Of a DNA stretch of 64,000 nt, positions 9,423 to 17,697 are shown in pieces. A model generated the notes under the pieces. That model did not search any database, had not been told where the DNA came from, and saw only the letters and a program-made list of their open reading frames with translations. Every line of letters starts with the position of its first letter. The stretch's first letter is position 1. Position numbers and translations under genes: made by a program. Origin of the DNA: Streptomyces nigra (GTDB lineage Bacteria; Actinomycetota; Actinomycetes; Streptomycetales; Streptomycetaceae); NCBI RefSeq assembly GCF_003074055.1, contig NZ_CP029043.1:7122501-7186500 (forward strand), in the 5' to 3' direction.

Positions 9423-10979
9423 TCAGCGTGCCGTCGCCAGGGCGCCGAGGGCCCGCAGGGCCGGGGACCGGCCCGCGCGCGGCACCGTCCACAGGACCTG
9501 GCCGCGCACTCCCCGCGCCGCCAGCAGCGCGTTGGCCGCGAGGAAGCCCGTCGTGGCCGCCCGTTCCATCAGGGCGACCGGCAGGTCGCACCGGACGGCG
9601 TCCCCGGCCAGCGTCAGCCAGGGGTGCGGGGTGCGCACCCGGGGGCGGCGGCCGTACGAACCCACCGGGAAGAGCGGGCAGTCGGCGCGCCACTCGTGCC
9701 GGGCGTCGATCACCATCGCGTCCCGGGTCTCCGGGTAGATCTCGTGCAGCCGTTCGAGGAGCCCGCGTTGCACGTCCTCGGGCCGTCCGTCGGTGACCGC
9801 GTACGCGTGCAGTTCCACGACCGAGCCGCCGGTGCGCGCGGCCCAGCGCCGGGCCTCGCCCTCGTAGCGGTTCAGGACGCTGATGTTGTCCAGTCCGTCG
9901 TACCCGCTGGTCCCGAGGAAGGCGGGCCGCTCGGGGCGGACCGGCCGGTCGAGCCAGAGCCGGGACACGAGGAACGGCGGGGCGGTGCGGATCGCGTCGA
10001 TGTCGGCGCGCCACGCCTCGTTCCCCAGCGCGGGTGAGGCGGCGACCAACTGCCGCAGCGCGCCCGGGTCGAGGGCGAGCACGACCGCCTCGTACGCGAC
10101 GGCGTCGGAACCGGTCCGCACCTCCGCGCCACCGCCCTCCCGGGGCTCGACGGCGTCGACGGGGGTGCCCGTGCGCACGACCGCGCCCAGCCGCTCGAGG
10201 TACTCGCCCAGCGGCTCCCACAGCGCCTGCGGGAACGGCTCGTCCGGCACGTCGAAGAGCAGCCCCTCCGACGAGCCGAGGAAGTAGATGTGGAACATCA
10301 GCAGCAGTTCGGCCGCCGACAGCTCCGCGGGGTCGGCGAAGAAGCTCCGCGAGAACACCTCGAACGCCAGATGGTGCGCGGTCTTTGGGAAGCGCACCCC
10401 GTCGAGGAAGCGGGTCGCGCTGACGTGGTCGAAACGCTCGTACACCTCGGGGACGCGCACGTCGAGCAGCGGCAGCGCCGCGCGCGCGTTCATCGCGGCC
10501 AGGTCGCGCCAGCCGAAGGTGGGGCTCAGCACGACGAAGCCGAGGGCGCTGAACGGCGGGGTGCGTGGCACCTTCGCGAAGCTGTCCGTCAGACCGCCGC
10601 TGTGCCGCAGCGGATAGTCGGCGAGCGGGGTGAGCCGCTCGAGCCCGGGATCGGTGCGCCGCAGCAGACCGCGCAGGTTGTAGTACTGGCGGAAGAAGGC
10701 GTGGAAGCCGCGGCTCATCGTGACGTCGGAGCCGTCCGCCAGACGGGTGCGCCGGCCCGCGAGCCGGCCGCCCAGGGACTGCTCCCGCTCGTAGAGGGTC
10801 ACCCGGGCGCCCCGCTCGGCCAGCAGCGTGGCCGCGGCGAGCCCCGCGATCCCGCCGCCGATCACGGCGACGGACGGCGCCTCCCCGGGGGCGAACCGCT
10901 CCCGGCCGGGCGCCGGCATCAGCACCTCGGCCTTGCGGTCGCGGCCACGCCGGGCGGCGGGCTGACCCTGGGCGGTCAT
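9423..10979 (-). CDS. crtU: Carotenoid desaturase/methyltransferase of the CrtU type
   Basis: CrtU enzymes convert beta-ionone rings to aromatic (phi) rings with methyl migration, turning beta-carotene into isorenieratene. The 518-aa protein opens with an FAD fold (VIGGGIAGLAAATLLAERG, then GGRLAGRR) and has a FRQYYNLRGLLRR segment and a C-terminal LTLAGDAVRCDLPVALMERA FAD motif, typical of the CrtU/amine oxidase superfamily. The ATG at 10979 overlaps the crtT stop (ATGA). It is the last gene of the leftward crtY-T-U operon and ends at the shared terminator. Confidence 0.88.
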   Translation of the reverse strand: MTAQGQPAARRGRDRKAEVLMPAPGRERFAPGEAPSVAVIGGGIAGLAAATLLAERGARVTLYEREQSLGGRLAGRRTRLADGSDVTMSRGFHAFFRQYYNLRGLLRRTDPGLERLTPLADYPLRHSGGLTDSFAKVPRTPPFSALGFVVLSPTFGWRDLAAMNARAALPLLDVRVPEVYERFDHVSATRFLDGVRFPKTAHHLAFEVFSRSFFADPAELSAAELLLMFHIYFLGSSEGLLFDVPDEPFPQALWEPLGEYLERLGAVVRTGTPVDAVEPREGGGAEVRTGSDAVAYEAVVLALDPGALRQLVAASPALGNEAWRADIDAIRTAPPFLVSRLWLDRPVRPERPAFLGTSGYDGLDNISVLNRYEGEARRWAARTGGSVVELHAYAVTDGRPEDVQRGLLERLHEIYPETRDAMVIDARHEWRADCPLFPVGSYGRRPRVRTPHPWLTLAGDAVRCDLPVALMERAATTGFLAANALLAARGVRGQVLWTVPRAGRSPALRALGALATAR

Positions 10980-11710
10980 CGGGCCGGCTCCGGGTGCGCG
11001 GGGGAGCCGTTGCGGGCCAGGAAGGTGTGCACGATGCCGGTCTGCCAGCCGGCGACGGGCAGCGCCCGTACGTCCATGAAGCCGGCGCGGGTCAGCCGGT
11101 CCCCGAACGCCGGGGCCGTGTCGAAGCGCAGCACGCTGTGGCCCAGGTGCCGGTACAGGGCGCGGTCTCCGGTGAGAGTGCCCATCGGGACGATCACCCC
11201 GCCGCACACCGCCCGCCACAGCGCCCGGTGGCCCGTCGACCCGCTGAGGCTGTACTCGTGGACGGCCAGCCGCCCGCCCGGCCGCAGCAGACGGGTCCGT
11301 ACGGTGTCGAGCACCTGGTCGGGCTCGGTGACGTTGCGGAACAGATAGGCCGCGAACACGGCGTCGTACGGGCCCTCGTCGTCCGTGAGCGTCTCCTCGG
11401 CCGTGCGGTGCAGGAACCGCACCTGCTCCGGCCAGGGCTTCTCGAGCGCCCGGCGCAGCATCCCGGCCGAGGCGTCGACGGCGGTGATCCGGGCGCGGGG
11501 CGCGGACCGCAGCAGGGCGCGGGTGGAGGCGCCGGTGCCGCAGCCGAGGTCGAGGACGCGCAGCCCCTCGCCGCCCCGGGGGAGCCGCAACCGGCGTGCG
11601 GAGCGCAGGAGTTCGGCGCGATAGCCGGGGTTGAGCGCGGTGAGGCGGTCGTAGGTGCCCGACGCGTGGTCGAAGGCGCGGGCCAGGTCGTGGTCGCGCA
11701 GCAGTGTCAT
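10976..11710 (-). CDS. crtT: SAM-dependent methyltransferase of the carotenoid cluster (CrtT)
   Basis: The 244-aa class I methyltransferase has motif I in VLDLGCGTGASTRALL (about residue 52), an acidic post-I region (ITAVDAS) and FRNVTEPDQVL, resembling the UbiE/MenG group. It lies between crtY and crtU, the arrangement reported for Streptomyces crtYTU operons; its exact step is not established there either. The start is the ATG at 11710, overlapping the crtY stop by ATGA, and its own stop overlaps the crtU ATG. The three genes are therefore tightly coupled. Confidence 0.85.
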   Translation of the reverse strand: MTLLRDHDLARAFDHASGTYDRLTALNPGYRAELLRSARRLRLPRGGEGLRVLDLGCGTGASTRALLRSAPRARITAVDASAGMLRRALEKPWPEQVRFLHRTAEETLTDDEGPYDAVFAAYLFRNVTEPDQVLDTVRTRLLRPGGRLAVHEYSLSGSTGHRALWRAVCGGVIVPMGTLTGDRALYRHLGHSVLRFDTAPAFGDRLTRAGFMDVRALPVAGWQTGIVHTFLARNGSPAHPEPAR

Positions 11711-12918
11711 GGGAGGCGGTCTCCGGATCGTGGTGCGGGGTGGGAACGGCGGGGCAGGAGGGGCAGTTCGAGGGCGGTGCGCAGCATCGGGCCCACGGGA
11801 CCGCGCAGTCCGATGGCCCACTCCTCCCGCAGCGAGGTGGCGCCGTCGAGGAACCGCAGCAGCCGCTCGGCGGGGGTGTGGGCGAACAGGCCGGTGAAGA
11901 AGGCGGGTCCGTCGAGGCGCCCGGTGTCCAGGGCGCGCAGCATGACCGCGTCCATGGCGAGGGCCCGCCGTCCGTGCGGCGGCGGAACGTGCGGGCGTCC
12001 GGCGGCGAGGGAGACGGCGACGGCCCGGCTCTGGCGCTGCACAGCGGCGAAGGTGTAGCCGGTCGAGGGGCGGGTCGCGCCGCCGGCCGTGCCGATGCGG
12101 TACACCGCGGGACCGACCCGCACCGGGAAGCGCGCGTCGGTCATCGGCACGACGCCCTGCTCGGCCGCCTCCACCGTGAACGGGCCCAGCCCGAGCACGT
12201 CGTGGCAGTACCGGTCGAGGGCCTTCTCGTACGCCGGTGTGGTCAGGGGCGTCCGGGAGAACTCGGTGTACTCGACGAGGGCGTGGTCCGGCGCGAGCGG
12301 CAGGACGTACCCGAAGGCGAGCCCGCGCCCGGGCTGCGGGACGCGGAAGTCCATCAGGTCGGCGACGCCGGGGTCGAACCGGGGCCGTGCCGTGCGCACG
12401 AACCAGCCCCGGAAGTGCTGGAGCAGCCGGGTGCGGGCGGGCGGCAGGGCGCCGAGGGGCCGCGAGTCGAAGACGAGCCGGGCCCGCACGGTCACCGGAC
12501 CGCCGTCGGGCGTCGTGCAGTCGACCTCCGCCCCGCCGGGTGTGTCGCGTACGGCGCCGGCCGTGGCGCGCAGGACACCGCAGCCGGGCCGCTCCGCCAG
12601 CAGGGCGTGCACATACTCCTCGAACCGCGTCGAACGCAGCATCCGGTAGCGCAGCGGGGCCGGGTCGACGGTGTGCGATGTGCCGTCGCCGCCGTGCACC
12701 CGCAGCCGTGGCCAGGACGCGCTGACGACGTCGTCGAGGCCGCTGTCACCGTCGTCCCAGAAGCACCAGGTCCGGACCGGCGGGCGGACCGGGCCGTCGG
12801 GCGGCTCGACCACGAGCACCCGGACGTCTGCGGTCGCGGTCAACTGCTGCGCGAGGGAGAGCCCGGCCGCGCCACCGCCCAGCACGAGCACGTCGGTGTC
12901 CGGTGCGGGCCCGTTCAC
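11707..12918 (-). CDS. crtY: Lycopene cyclase
   Basis: This CrtY-type FAD/NAD(P)H-dependent cyclase closes both ends of lycopene to give beta-carotene. The 403-aa protein starts with VLVLGGGAAGLSLAQQL, contains RTWCFWDD (the conserved W-C-F-W region near residue 50), and has VEYTEFS and GTAGGATRPSTGYTF in the C-terminal half, all typical of bacterial CrtY. The start is the GTG at 12918 behind a GGTGGG stretch; no ATG lies nearby. It is the first gene of crtYTU; the upstream 299 bp to litR should hold its promoter. Confidence 0.9.
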   Translation of the reverse strand: MNGPAPDTDVLVLGGGAAGLSLAQQLTATADVRVLVVEPPDGPVRPPVRTWCFWDDGDSGLDDVVSASWPRLRVHGGDGTSHTVDPAPLRYRMLRSTRFEEYVHALLAERPGCGVLRATAGAVRDTPGGAEVDCTTPDGGPVTVRARLVFDSRPLGALPPARTRLLQHFRGWFVRTARPRFDPGVADLMDFRVPQPGRGLAFGYVLPLAPDHALVEYTEFSRTPLTTPAYEKALDRYCHDVLGLGPFTVEAAEQGVVPMTDARFPVRVGPAVYRIGTAGGATRPSTGYTFAAVQRQSRAVAVSLAAGRPHVPPPHGRRALAMDAVMLRALDTGRLDGPAFFTGLFAHTPAERLLRFLDGATSLREEWAIGLRGPVGPMLRTALELPLLPRRSHPAPRSGDRLP

Positions 12919-13217
12919 GCGACCCACCGCCGGGGGCCAGTGCCGTCGCCGCTCACGCCTCACTCCGGATCTGTCGGTGGATGGCCGTCTCGATACGCCC
13001 CGTCTTCCGCGCGCCGCCCACCCCTGGATGCACGGGACCGGCCCCCGCCCCGGAATCGCTCGGCCAAGCCCGCATAGCCCTCCTCGCCTCCTCGCGACCA
13101 CGGTTACCGCGCCGGGCGGCCCACCGGCGGGCGGCCCGCCCGCAACCCCGGTACGACCCACCCGAATCGCCCTGCGCGGAGCGCGTACCCGGTGCGCGGC
13201 GGTCGAGACGGCGGCGG

Positions 13218-14213
13218 TCAGACCCGCATGTGGGCCTCCACGGCGGCGACCGCCTCCGCCAGGTTCGTCGCGCGCGGCATACCGGGCATCGGCGATCCCG
13301 CCCAGCCCGGTCCCAGGGGCAGCACGACCGGTCGCCGTCGGGCTCCCCGTACGCCCCACTCCATCCCGGCGACGTGCTGGGCCAGCGGTCTGCTCGCCAT
13401 GGACCGGGACTGGGCCCACAGCCCCACCACCGAGGGACCGGTCCGCCGTACGGCCGCCACCAGGGAACCGGCCGGCAGCGCCCCGCCGAACATCCGCACG
13501 GGGACGCCGCGTTCGGACAGGGCGGCGGCCAGCACCTCCAGCGGCAGGGTGTGGCTCTCCCCGGGCACGCACGCGAGGACGGCGACGGCGCCCGGACGGT
13601 CGGCGGCCACAGGGGGCGCGCTCCGCCGCAGCGCACCGGAGACATGCCAGGACAGGAAGTGCTCGACCTCGACATAGCGGTCGCCCGAGTTCTCCCACTT
13701 CCGGCCGACCGCCTGCAGCGTCGGCATGATCACCTCGGTCCAGGCGGTGACCAGCCCGTGCTCCTCGATCGCGGCCGCGAGCAGGGCGTCCAGCGCCGGC
13801 GCGTCCAGGCGCAGCGCCGCGCGGGCGACCCCCTTGCACTCCTGCCGCACGTCCCCGAGACGCAGTCCGCTGCCGGCCCGGCTGCGCGCCGGCGCGGCCC
13901 GCCGGGGCGGGGGTCCGGCGGTCGGCCGGGCGGTGTCTTCCGGTGCCCCCTCGCGGGCCAGGCGCGCCGCCTCGGCCGGGGGTAGCCCGTTGGCGGTCAG
14001 CGCGCACATGCGCTCCAGCCGCGCGACGTCCGCGGGGGTCCAGCGGCGGTGCCGGCCGCCGGTGTGCGCGTCCGGGCCCAGGCCGTAGCGCCGGTCCCAG
14101 GTGCGGACGGTGGTCGGCGCCACGCCGAGCCGCCGGGCGACCTCGCCCGTCGTCAGCCCGCCGCCGCGTCCGGCGTCCCCCTCGTCCCTGTCGTCCCGCG
14201 TGTCGGTGTCCAC
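13218..14213 (-). CDS. litR: LitR-type MerR-family B12-dependent photoregulator
   Basis: The 331-aa protein joins an N-terminal MerR winged helix (LTTGEVARRLGVAPTTVRTW, then DRRYGLGP) to a cobalamin-binding sensor. The helical B12-cap has a W followed ten residues later by EH (WENSGDRYVEVEHF), close to the CarH W-x9-EH motif. The Rossmann half has GESHTLPLEV near residue 220, where the His would be the lower cobalt ligand. CarH/LitR proteins repress in the dark as adenosyl-B12 tetramers and release DNA in light. The start is taken as the GTG at 14213. It is divergent from litS. Confidence 0.88.
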   Translation of the reverse strand: MDTDTRDDRDEGDAGRGGGLTTGEVARRLGVAPTTVRTWDRRYGLGPDAHTGGRHRRWTPADVARLERMCALTANGLPPAEAARLAREGAPEDTARPTAGPPPRRAAPARSRAGSGLRLGDVRQECKGVARAALRLDAPALDALLAAAIEEHGLVTAWTEVIMPTLQAVGRKWENSGDRYVEVEHFLSWHVSGALRRSAPPVAADRPGAVAVLACVPGESHTLPLEVLAAALSERGVPVRMFGGALPAGSLVAAVRRTGPSVVGLWAQSRSMASRPLAQHVAGMEWGVRGARRRPVVLPLGPGWAGSPMPGMPRATNLAEAVAAVEAHMRV

Positions 14214-14224
14214 CCTGACAGTGT

Positions 14225-14260
14225 ACGACGCACAAACGACGCGTGTTGTCTGCGTCGTTT
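14225..14260. promoter_or_regulatory. Candidate LitR operator in the litR-litS gap
   Basis: A perfect 9-bp inverted repeat, aaacgacgc (14234-14242) with gcgtcgttt (14252-14260) and a 9-bp spacer. acgacgc also occurs as a direct copy at 14225-14231 and 14236-14242, exactly 11 bp apart. CarH-family tetramers are known to bind 11-bp-spaced direct repeats. The block begins 12 bp upstream of the litR GTG and ends about 100 bp upstream of litS, so autorepression and litS control are both plausible. Confidence 0.6.
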
Positions 14261-14361
14261 CATGCTCAAGAGACTGAGGGCCGCGCCGGAGAGCACGGCG
14301 ACCGTCAGGGCTCGACCGACGGCCTTCCCGGCACCCGGCGAGCGGCAGGAGGAACCGGGCC

Positions 14362-14982
14362 ATGAGCACGCGAACGCGAACCGCCACCATCCCGACCCGC
14401 CCCGCCGGCTCCGCGCCGGCCGAGGAGACCCTCTACGAGGAGGAGCTGGCCCGGGGCCTGCTCGCCGGCGACCAGCAGGCCCTGGCGGGGATCTACCGGC
14501 GCTGGGGCTCGCTGGTGCACACCCTGGCCGCCCGTTCCCTCGGGGACCCGCACGAGGCCGAGGACGTCACCCAGCAGGTGTTCCTCGGCGCCTGGCGGGG
14601 ACGGCACGGCTTCCGGCCCGAACGCGGCCCGCTGGGCGCCTGGCTCGTCGGCATCACCCGCCGCAAGATCGCCGACGCGCTCTCCGCGCGGACCCGGCGC
14701 CTGGCCCTGGCCGACGCCGTCAACAGCACGGACCCGGCGGCCGGGGAGAGCACCGGCCCCGACGACGTCCTCGACCGGGTGCTGCTGGTGGACGCCCTGT
14801 CCCGGCTCCCCGCCCGCCAGCAGCAGGTGCTGTGCCTGGCCTTCTACGACGACCTGACGCAGGCCCAGATCGCCGAGCGCACCGGCCTGCCCCTGGGCAC
14901 CGTCAAGAGTCACACCCGCCGCGGCCTCTACCGCCTCCGCGGCGCGCTCGAACAGGGCCGCGCCGACACCATGGCCGCCTGA
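14362..14982 (+). CDS. litS: RNA polymerase sigma factor (LitS type)
   Basis: The 206-aa product has sigma region 2 (ALAGIYRRWGSLVHTLAARS, then DAEDVTQQVF-like HEAEDVTQQVF) and region 4 (LSRLPARQQQVLCLAFYDDL, then AEIA-like AQIAERTGLPLGTVKSH), with no region 1 or 3; this is the ECF layout. In characterised Streptomyces, LitS transcribes the crt operons in response to light once LitR releases DNA; that role is inferred here from the identical neighbourhood. The start is the ATG at 14362 with AGGAGGA 9 nt upstream. Confidence 0.88.
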   Translation: MSTRTRTATIPTRPAGSAPAEETLYEEELARGLLAGDQQALAGIYRRWGSLVHTLAARSLGDPHEAEDVTQQVFLGAWRGRHGFRPERGPLGAWLVGITRRKIADALSARTRRLALADAVNSTDPAAGESTGPDDVLDRVLLVDALSRLPARQQQVLCLAFYDDLTQAQIAERTGLPLGTVKSHTRRGLYRLRGALEQGRADTMAA

Positions 14983-15030
14983 AGCGTTGCGCCCGGCACC
15001 GCATCCACCGCGCGCCCGGCATCCGAAACA

Positions 15031-15065
15031 GCGAGTGAGCCTCCCGCAGGAGGGGGCTCACTCGC
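15031..15065 (+). terminator. Hairpin between litS and the zinc-finger gene
   Basis: A perfect 11-bp stem, gcgagtgagcc (15031-15041) with ggctcactcgc (15055-15065). It ends one base before the ribosome site of the next gene. It could terminate litS transcription or act as an RNA structure controlling the downstream anti-sigma-like gene. Confidence 0.55.
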
Positions 15066-15078
15066 GAGAGGACGACCC

Positions 15079-15339
15079 ATGACGGCCGCCCCCGGGCACC
15101 TCACGCCCGCCACCCTGGTGGAGTGGGCGTTGCGCGACGACGACCCCGGCGAGGACGGCGACACCGCCCGGCACCTCGCGGACTGCCCCGGCTGCCGCGA
15201 GCAACTGTCCCGGCTGCGCCGGGTCGTGAGCCTCGCCCGCGCGATCGAGGCCCCGGACCTCCCGGACGCCCCGTCCCGGCACGTCTGGGAACGCATCGAA
15301 CGGGATCTGCGCCGCACGGGAGAGCCGGACGCCGACTGA
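15079..15339 (+). CDS. Small zinc-binding anti-sigma-like protein
   Basis: The 86-aa protein carries the zinc anti-sigma signature H-x3-C-x2-C (HLADCPGCREQL, near residue 32), as in the cytoplasmic domain of ZAS-family anti-sigma factors. It has no membrane helix and is mostly helical otherwise. ATG 15079 is preceded by GAGAGGA (15066-15072). Position directly after litS suggests it could bind LitS, but the intervening hairpin and the lack of overlap leave this open; a general redox-sensing adaptor is the alternative. Confidence 0.72.
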   Translation: MTAAPGHLTPATLVEWALRDDDPGEDGDTARHLADCPGCREQLSRLRRVVSLARAIEAPDLPDAPSRHVWERIERDLRRTGEPDAD

Positions 15340-15368
15340 GACGGCACGCGCGAGGCGCGGAACCGTGG

Positions 15369-15575
15369 TCAGGTCGCCTTCTCGGCCGTACGGCACACCG
15401 GGCACGTCATCCGCCGGGCCGGCCGGCTGTGGATCACCTTGCCCGGCTGCGCGGGCCCCCGCATCTGCACCGGTTCCGAGTGCACGTGCTCGGCGCAGAC
15501 CGCGGCCCCGCACACGTTGCACACCGCGACCGCGTCGGTGGCGCGGTCCAACTGGTTGCATTCGTAACAGTTCAT
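15369..15575 (-). CDS. DUF2180-like small zinc-ribbon protein
   Basis: The 68-aa protein has three Cys pairs: MNCYEC at the N terminus, CNVCGAAVCAEH in the middle and CPVC near the C terminus. This fits a small zinc-binding protein of the DUF2180 type. The true start is the ATG at 15575 because GGAGAGG lies 7 nt upstream; the longer frame is Arg-rich and unlikely to be translated. Function unknown. It converges on the anti-sigma-like gene with a 29-bp gap. Confidence 0.7.
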   Translation of the reverse strand: MNCYECNQLDRATDAVAVCNVCGAAVCAEHVHSEPVQMRGPAQPGKVIHSRPARRMTCPVCRTAEKAT

Positions 15576-15837
15576 ATCCGGACCTCTCCGCCAGCGCGCC
15601 CGACAGCGTCGGCCCTGCACGCTTGCCGGGGGCCGGAGGTCCCCGGCGACTGCTCCGCATGGCTATGGAATGCCTGGCGGAGCCCCGCCGCAACTCAGGG
15701 GCGGGTGACGGCCCCTCACCCCGGTGGACGTGCTGGGCGGGACACGGCCCCCTCCGGCCGTGAGGATGAGCGGGTGCCGGGCCCCGCGACGCGTCTCGGG
15801 CGGGCCCCGGCCGGTCGTCCCGACGCGAGGGAGAGGT

Positions 15838-17058
15838 ATGAACCAGACGGACTCCGCCGGGAGCCAGGAGAGCCGGAGCCCGGGACACCCGGAACCGGAC
15901 GCCGCCTTCGACCTGAGGCGGGTGGGGGCGCATCCCGACTTCTGGTACCCGGTCGCCCGGTCCCGCTCGGTCCGCCGCGGCCGGACCGTCGCCGCGGTCT
16001 TCGCCGGGGAGCGCATCGCGCTGTTCCGGACCCGCAGCGGCATCGTGCACGCCCTGGAGGACCGCTGCGCGCACCGGCAGGTGCCGTTGAGCATGGGCGT
16101 CGTGGAGGGCGAGACCTTGCGCTGCTGCTACCACGCCTGGGCCTACCGCGGCGACGGCCGTATCTCGCAGATCCCCTACCTCTCCAAGGGCGACCGCAGA
16201 CCGCCGCGCGGTGTGCGCGGCTACCCCGTCCGCGAGGCGTACGGGCTGGTGTTCGTCTTCCCCGGCGACCCGGAGAAGGCCGACGTCACCGAGCTGCCCG
16301 ACCTGCCCGCCTACGGCTCACCGCGCTACAGCACCATGACCTTCAGCCGGACGGTGCGCTGCCACTACTCGTTCATGCACGAGAACCTCCTCGACATGAA
16401 CCACCAGTTCCTGCACAGGGGCGTCGTCGGCACCCTGCACCCCGAACTGCTCGGCTACACCACCACCCCGCGCTCGGTCGAGGCGCGGTACCTGTTCACG
16501 CACTCCGGGGGCAAGCGCAATCGCGGCGCCGGTCTGCTCGCCGCCGAGGGGCTGGGCGGCAAGGACTCCGCGGACGTGATGACGATCCGCACCGAGTATC
16601 CGTACCAGACGCTCGACCTCGTGCCCGAGGGCGCGGACCACCCGGCGTTCCGGCTGTGGGCGGTGTACGTCCCCGAGGACGCCGAACAGCGCGTCTGCCA
16701 CGCCTACGGCCTGCTCATGATCGAGAAGCCGAAGGTGCCGGGGGCGCTGCGGCTGGCCTGGCCGCTCATCCGGCGCTTCACCGAGCGGGTGTTCGCCGAG
16801 GACCGGATGGCCGTGGAGGCCGAGCAGCGGGCCTGGGACGAGCAGGGCGAGGACCGCAACCACGAGGTCTTCCCGCTCATCCTGGACGTCCGCTCGGTGC
16901 TGCGCGGCAACGGCGTCCCGCTGGGCGCCGCGACACCGGTGTGCGGGACGGCGTCCGCCGGCTGCGCCCCGCCGGTGGCGGCCCACCGGCCGTACGCGGG
17001 GGACCGCCCCGCGTACGGCGGGCCGGGCGTCGAGTTCCCGGCGGTGGACGGCGGCTGA
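15838..17058 (+). CDS. Rieske non-heme iron oxygenase, large-subunit type
   Basis: The 406-aa protein has a Rieske site (CAHR at about residue 77, CCYH at about 97) and a catalytic domain with the mononuclear iron motif D-x2-H-x3-H in LLDMNHQFLH (about residue 187). This is the layout of phenylpropionate/vanillate-type oxygenases acting on aromatic or terpenoid substrates with an external reductase. No reductase gene is adjacent. The start is the ATG at 15838 with GAGGGAGAGG just upstream. The last 40 residues are Pro/Ala/Gly-rich and outside the family core. Closeness to the crt locus raises, but does not prove, a carotenoid-related substrate. Confidence 0.82.
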   Translation: MNQTDSAGSQESRSPGHPEPDAAFDLRRVGAHPDFWYPVARSRSVRRGRTVAAVFAGERIALFRTRSGIVHALEDRCAHRQVPLSMGVVEGETLRCCYHAWAYRGDGRISQIPYLSKGDRRPPRGVRGYPVREAYGLVFVFPGDPEKADVTELPDLPAYGSPRYSTMTFSRTVRCHYSFMHENLLDMNHQFLHRGVVGTLHPELLGYTTTPRSVEARYLFTHSGGKRNRGAGLLAAEGLGGKDSADVMTIRTEYPYQTLDLVPEGADHPAFRLWAVYVPEDAEQRVCHAYGLLMIEKPKVPGALRLAWPLIRRFTERVFAEDRMAVEAEQRAWDEQGEDRNHEVFPLILDVRSVLRGNGVPLGAATPVCGTASAGCAPPVAAHRPYAGDRPAYGGPGVEFPAVDGG

Positions 17059-17079
17059 CCGGCCGTGGCCGGTACCGGA

Positions 17080-17493
17080 TCAGCCCGCCGCGTTGTCGAC
17101 CCGCAACCGCACCTGCTCCTCCAGGCGGGCCAGGCTGCTGTCGAGGGCCTCGCCGACCCGGGCCTCGCCGGGGTCGTGGCGCTCGTCGAAGAAGGACAGA
17201 TGGAGCGTCACCTCGCTGGCGCCGCTGTCGATCCCGGCCACCTGGAGCCAGCCCGCGTAGGCGCCGTCGTCACGCGTGCCCCACTCCAGCCGCATCTGCT
17301 CCGGCCGGGCCCGCAGCAGCGCGGCGGTGTCCTCGTCGGTGCGGTCCTCGTGCACGGTCACGGCGGGCGGGTCGTCCGCCTCCACGTGTACGGCGTCCGG
17401 CAGCCAGCTGCCCAGCCGGTCGAGAGCGGCGGCCTGGTCGAAGACGTGCTCGGGCTGCGCGGGCATCGTGCGGGAACGCTCGTACTCGGTCAT
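17080..17493 (-). CDS. SRPBCC (START-like) family protein
   Basis: The 137-aa protein has the small-ligand-binding START/SRPBCC pattern: an N-terminal strand with PAQPEHVFDQ, a central LEWGTRDDGAYAGWLQV beta region and a long C-terminal helix (DSSLARLEEQVRLRV). Such proteins bind hydrophobic ligands or act as stress-related cyclase-like folds. The start is the ATG at 17493 (MTEYERSR). It stands alone, convergent with the Rieske oxygenase across 21 bp. The ligand is unknown. Confidence 0.7.
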   Translation of the reverse strand: MTEYERSRTMPAQPEHVFDQAAALDRLGSWLPDAVHVEADDPPAVTVHEDRTDEDTAALLRARPEQMRLEWGTRDDGAYAGWLQVAGIDSGASEVTLHLSFFDERHDPGEARVGEALDSSLARLEEQVRLRVDNAAG

Positions 17494-17697
17494 CGCTGCA
17501 CCAGCCTTGCCTCGGGTGTTCCGGCGGACCGCGTTCCCGGCCCGCGCGGACGTAACCGTCCCAGGCGGGACGGCCGGGACGGATGCGCGCTCATAGGACA
17601 CCCGCGCCGGGGGTACGCGGGCCGGGTTCAGGTGACGGCCGTGGCTTCGTGCGACGCGTGGGAGCACACGGCATGACGGGAGGGTGGGCACGGGAAC

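Noticed and set aside
13218..14390. A longer litR start at 14390
   Set aside because: It would cover the candidate operator and overlap the litS ribosome site and start; the added residues are Arg-rich and lack MerR similarity.
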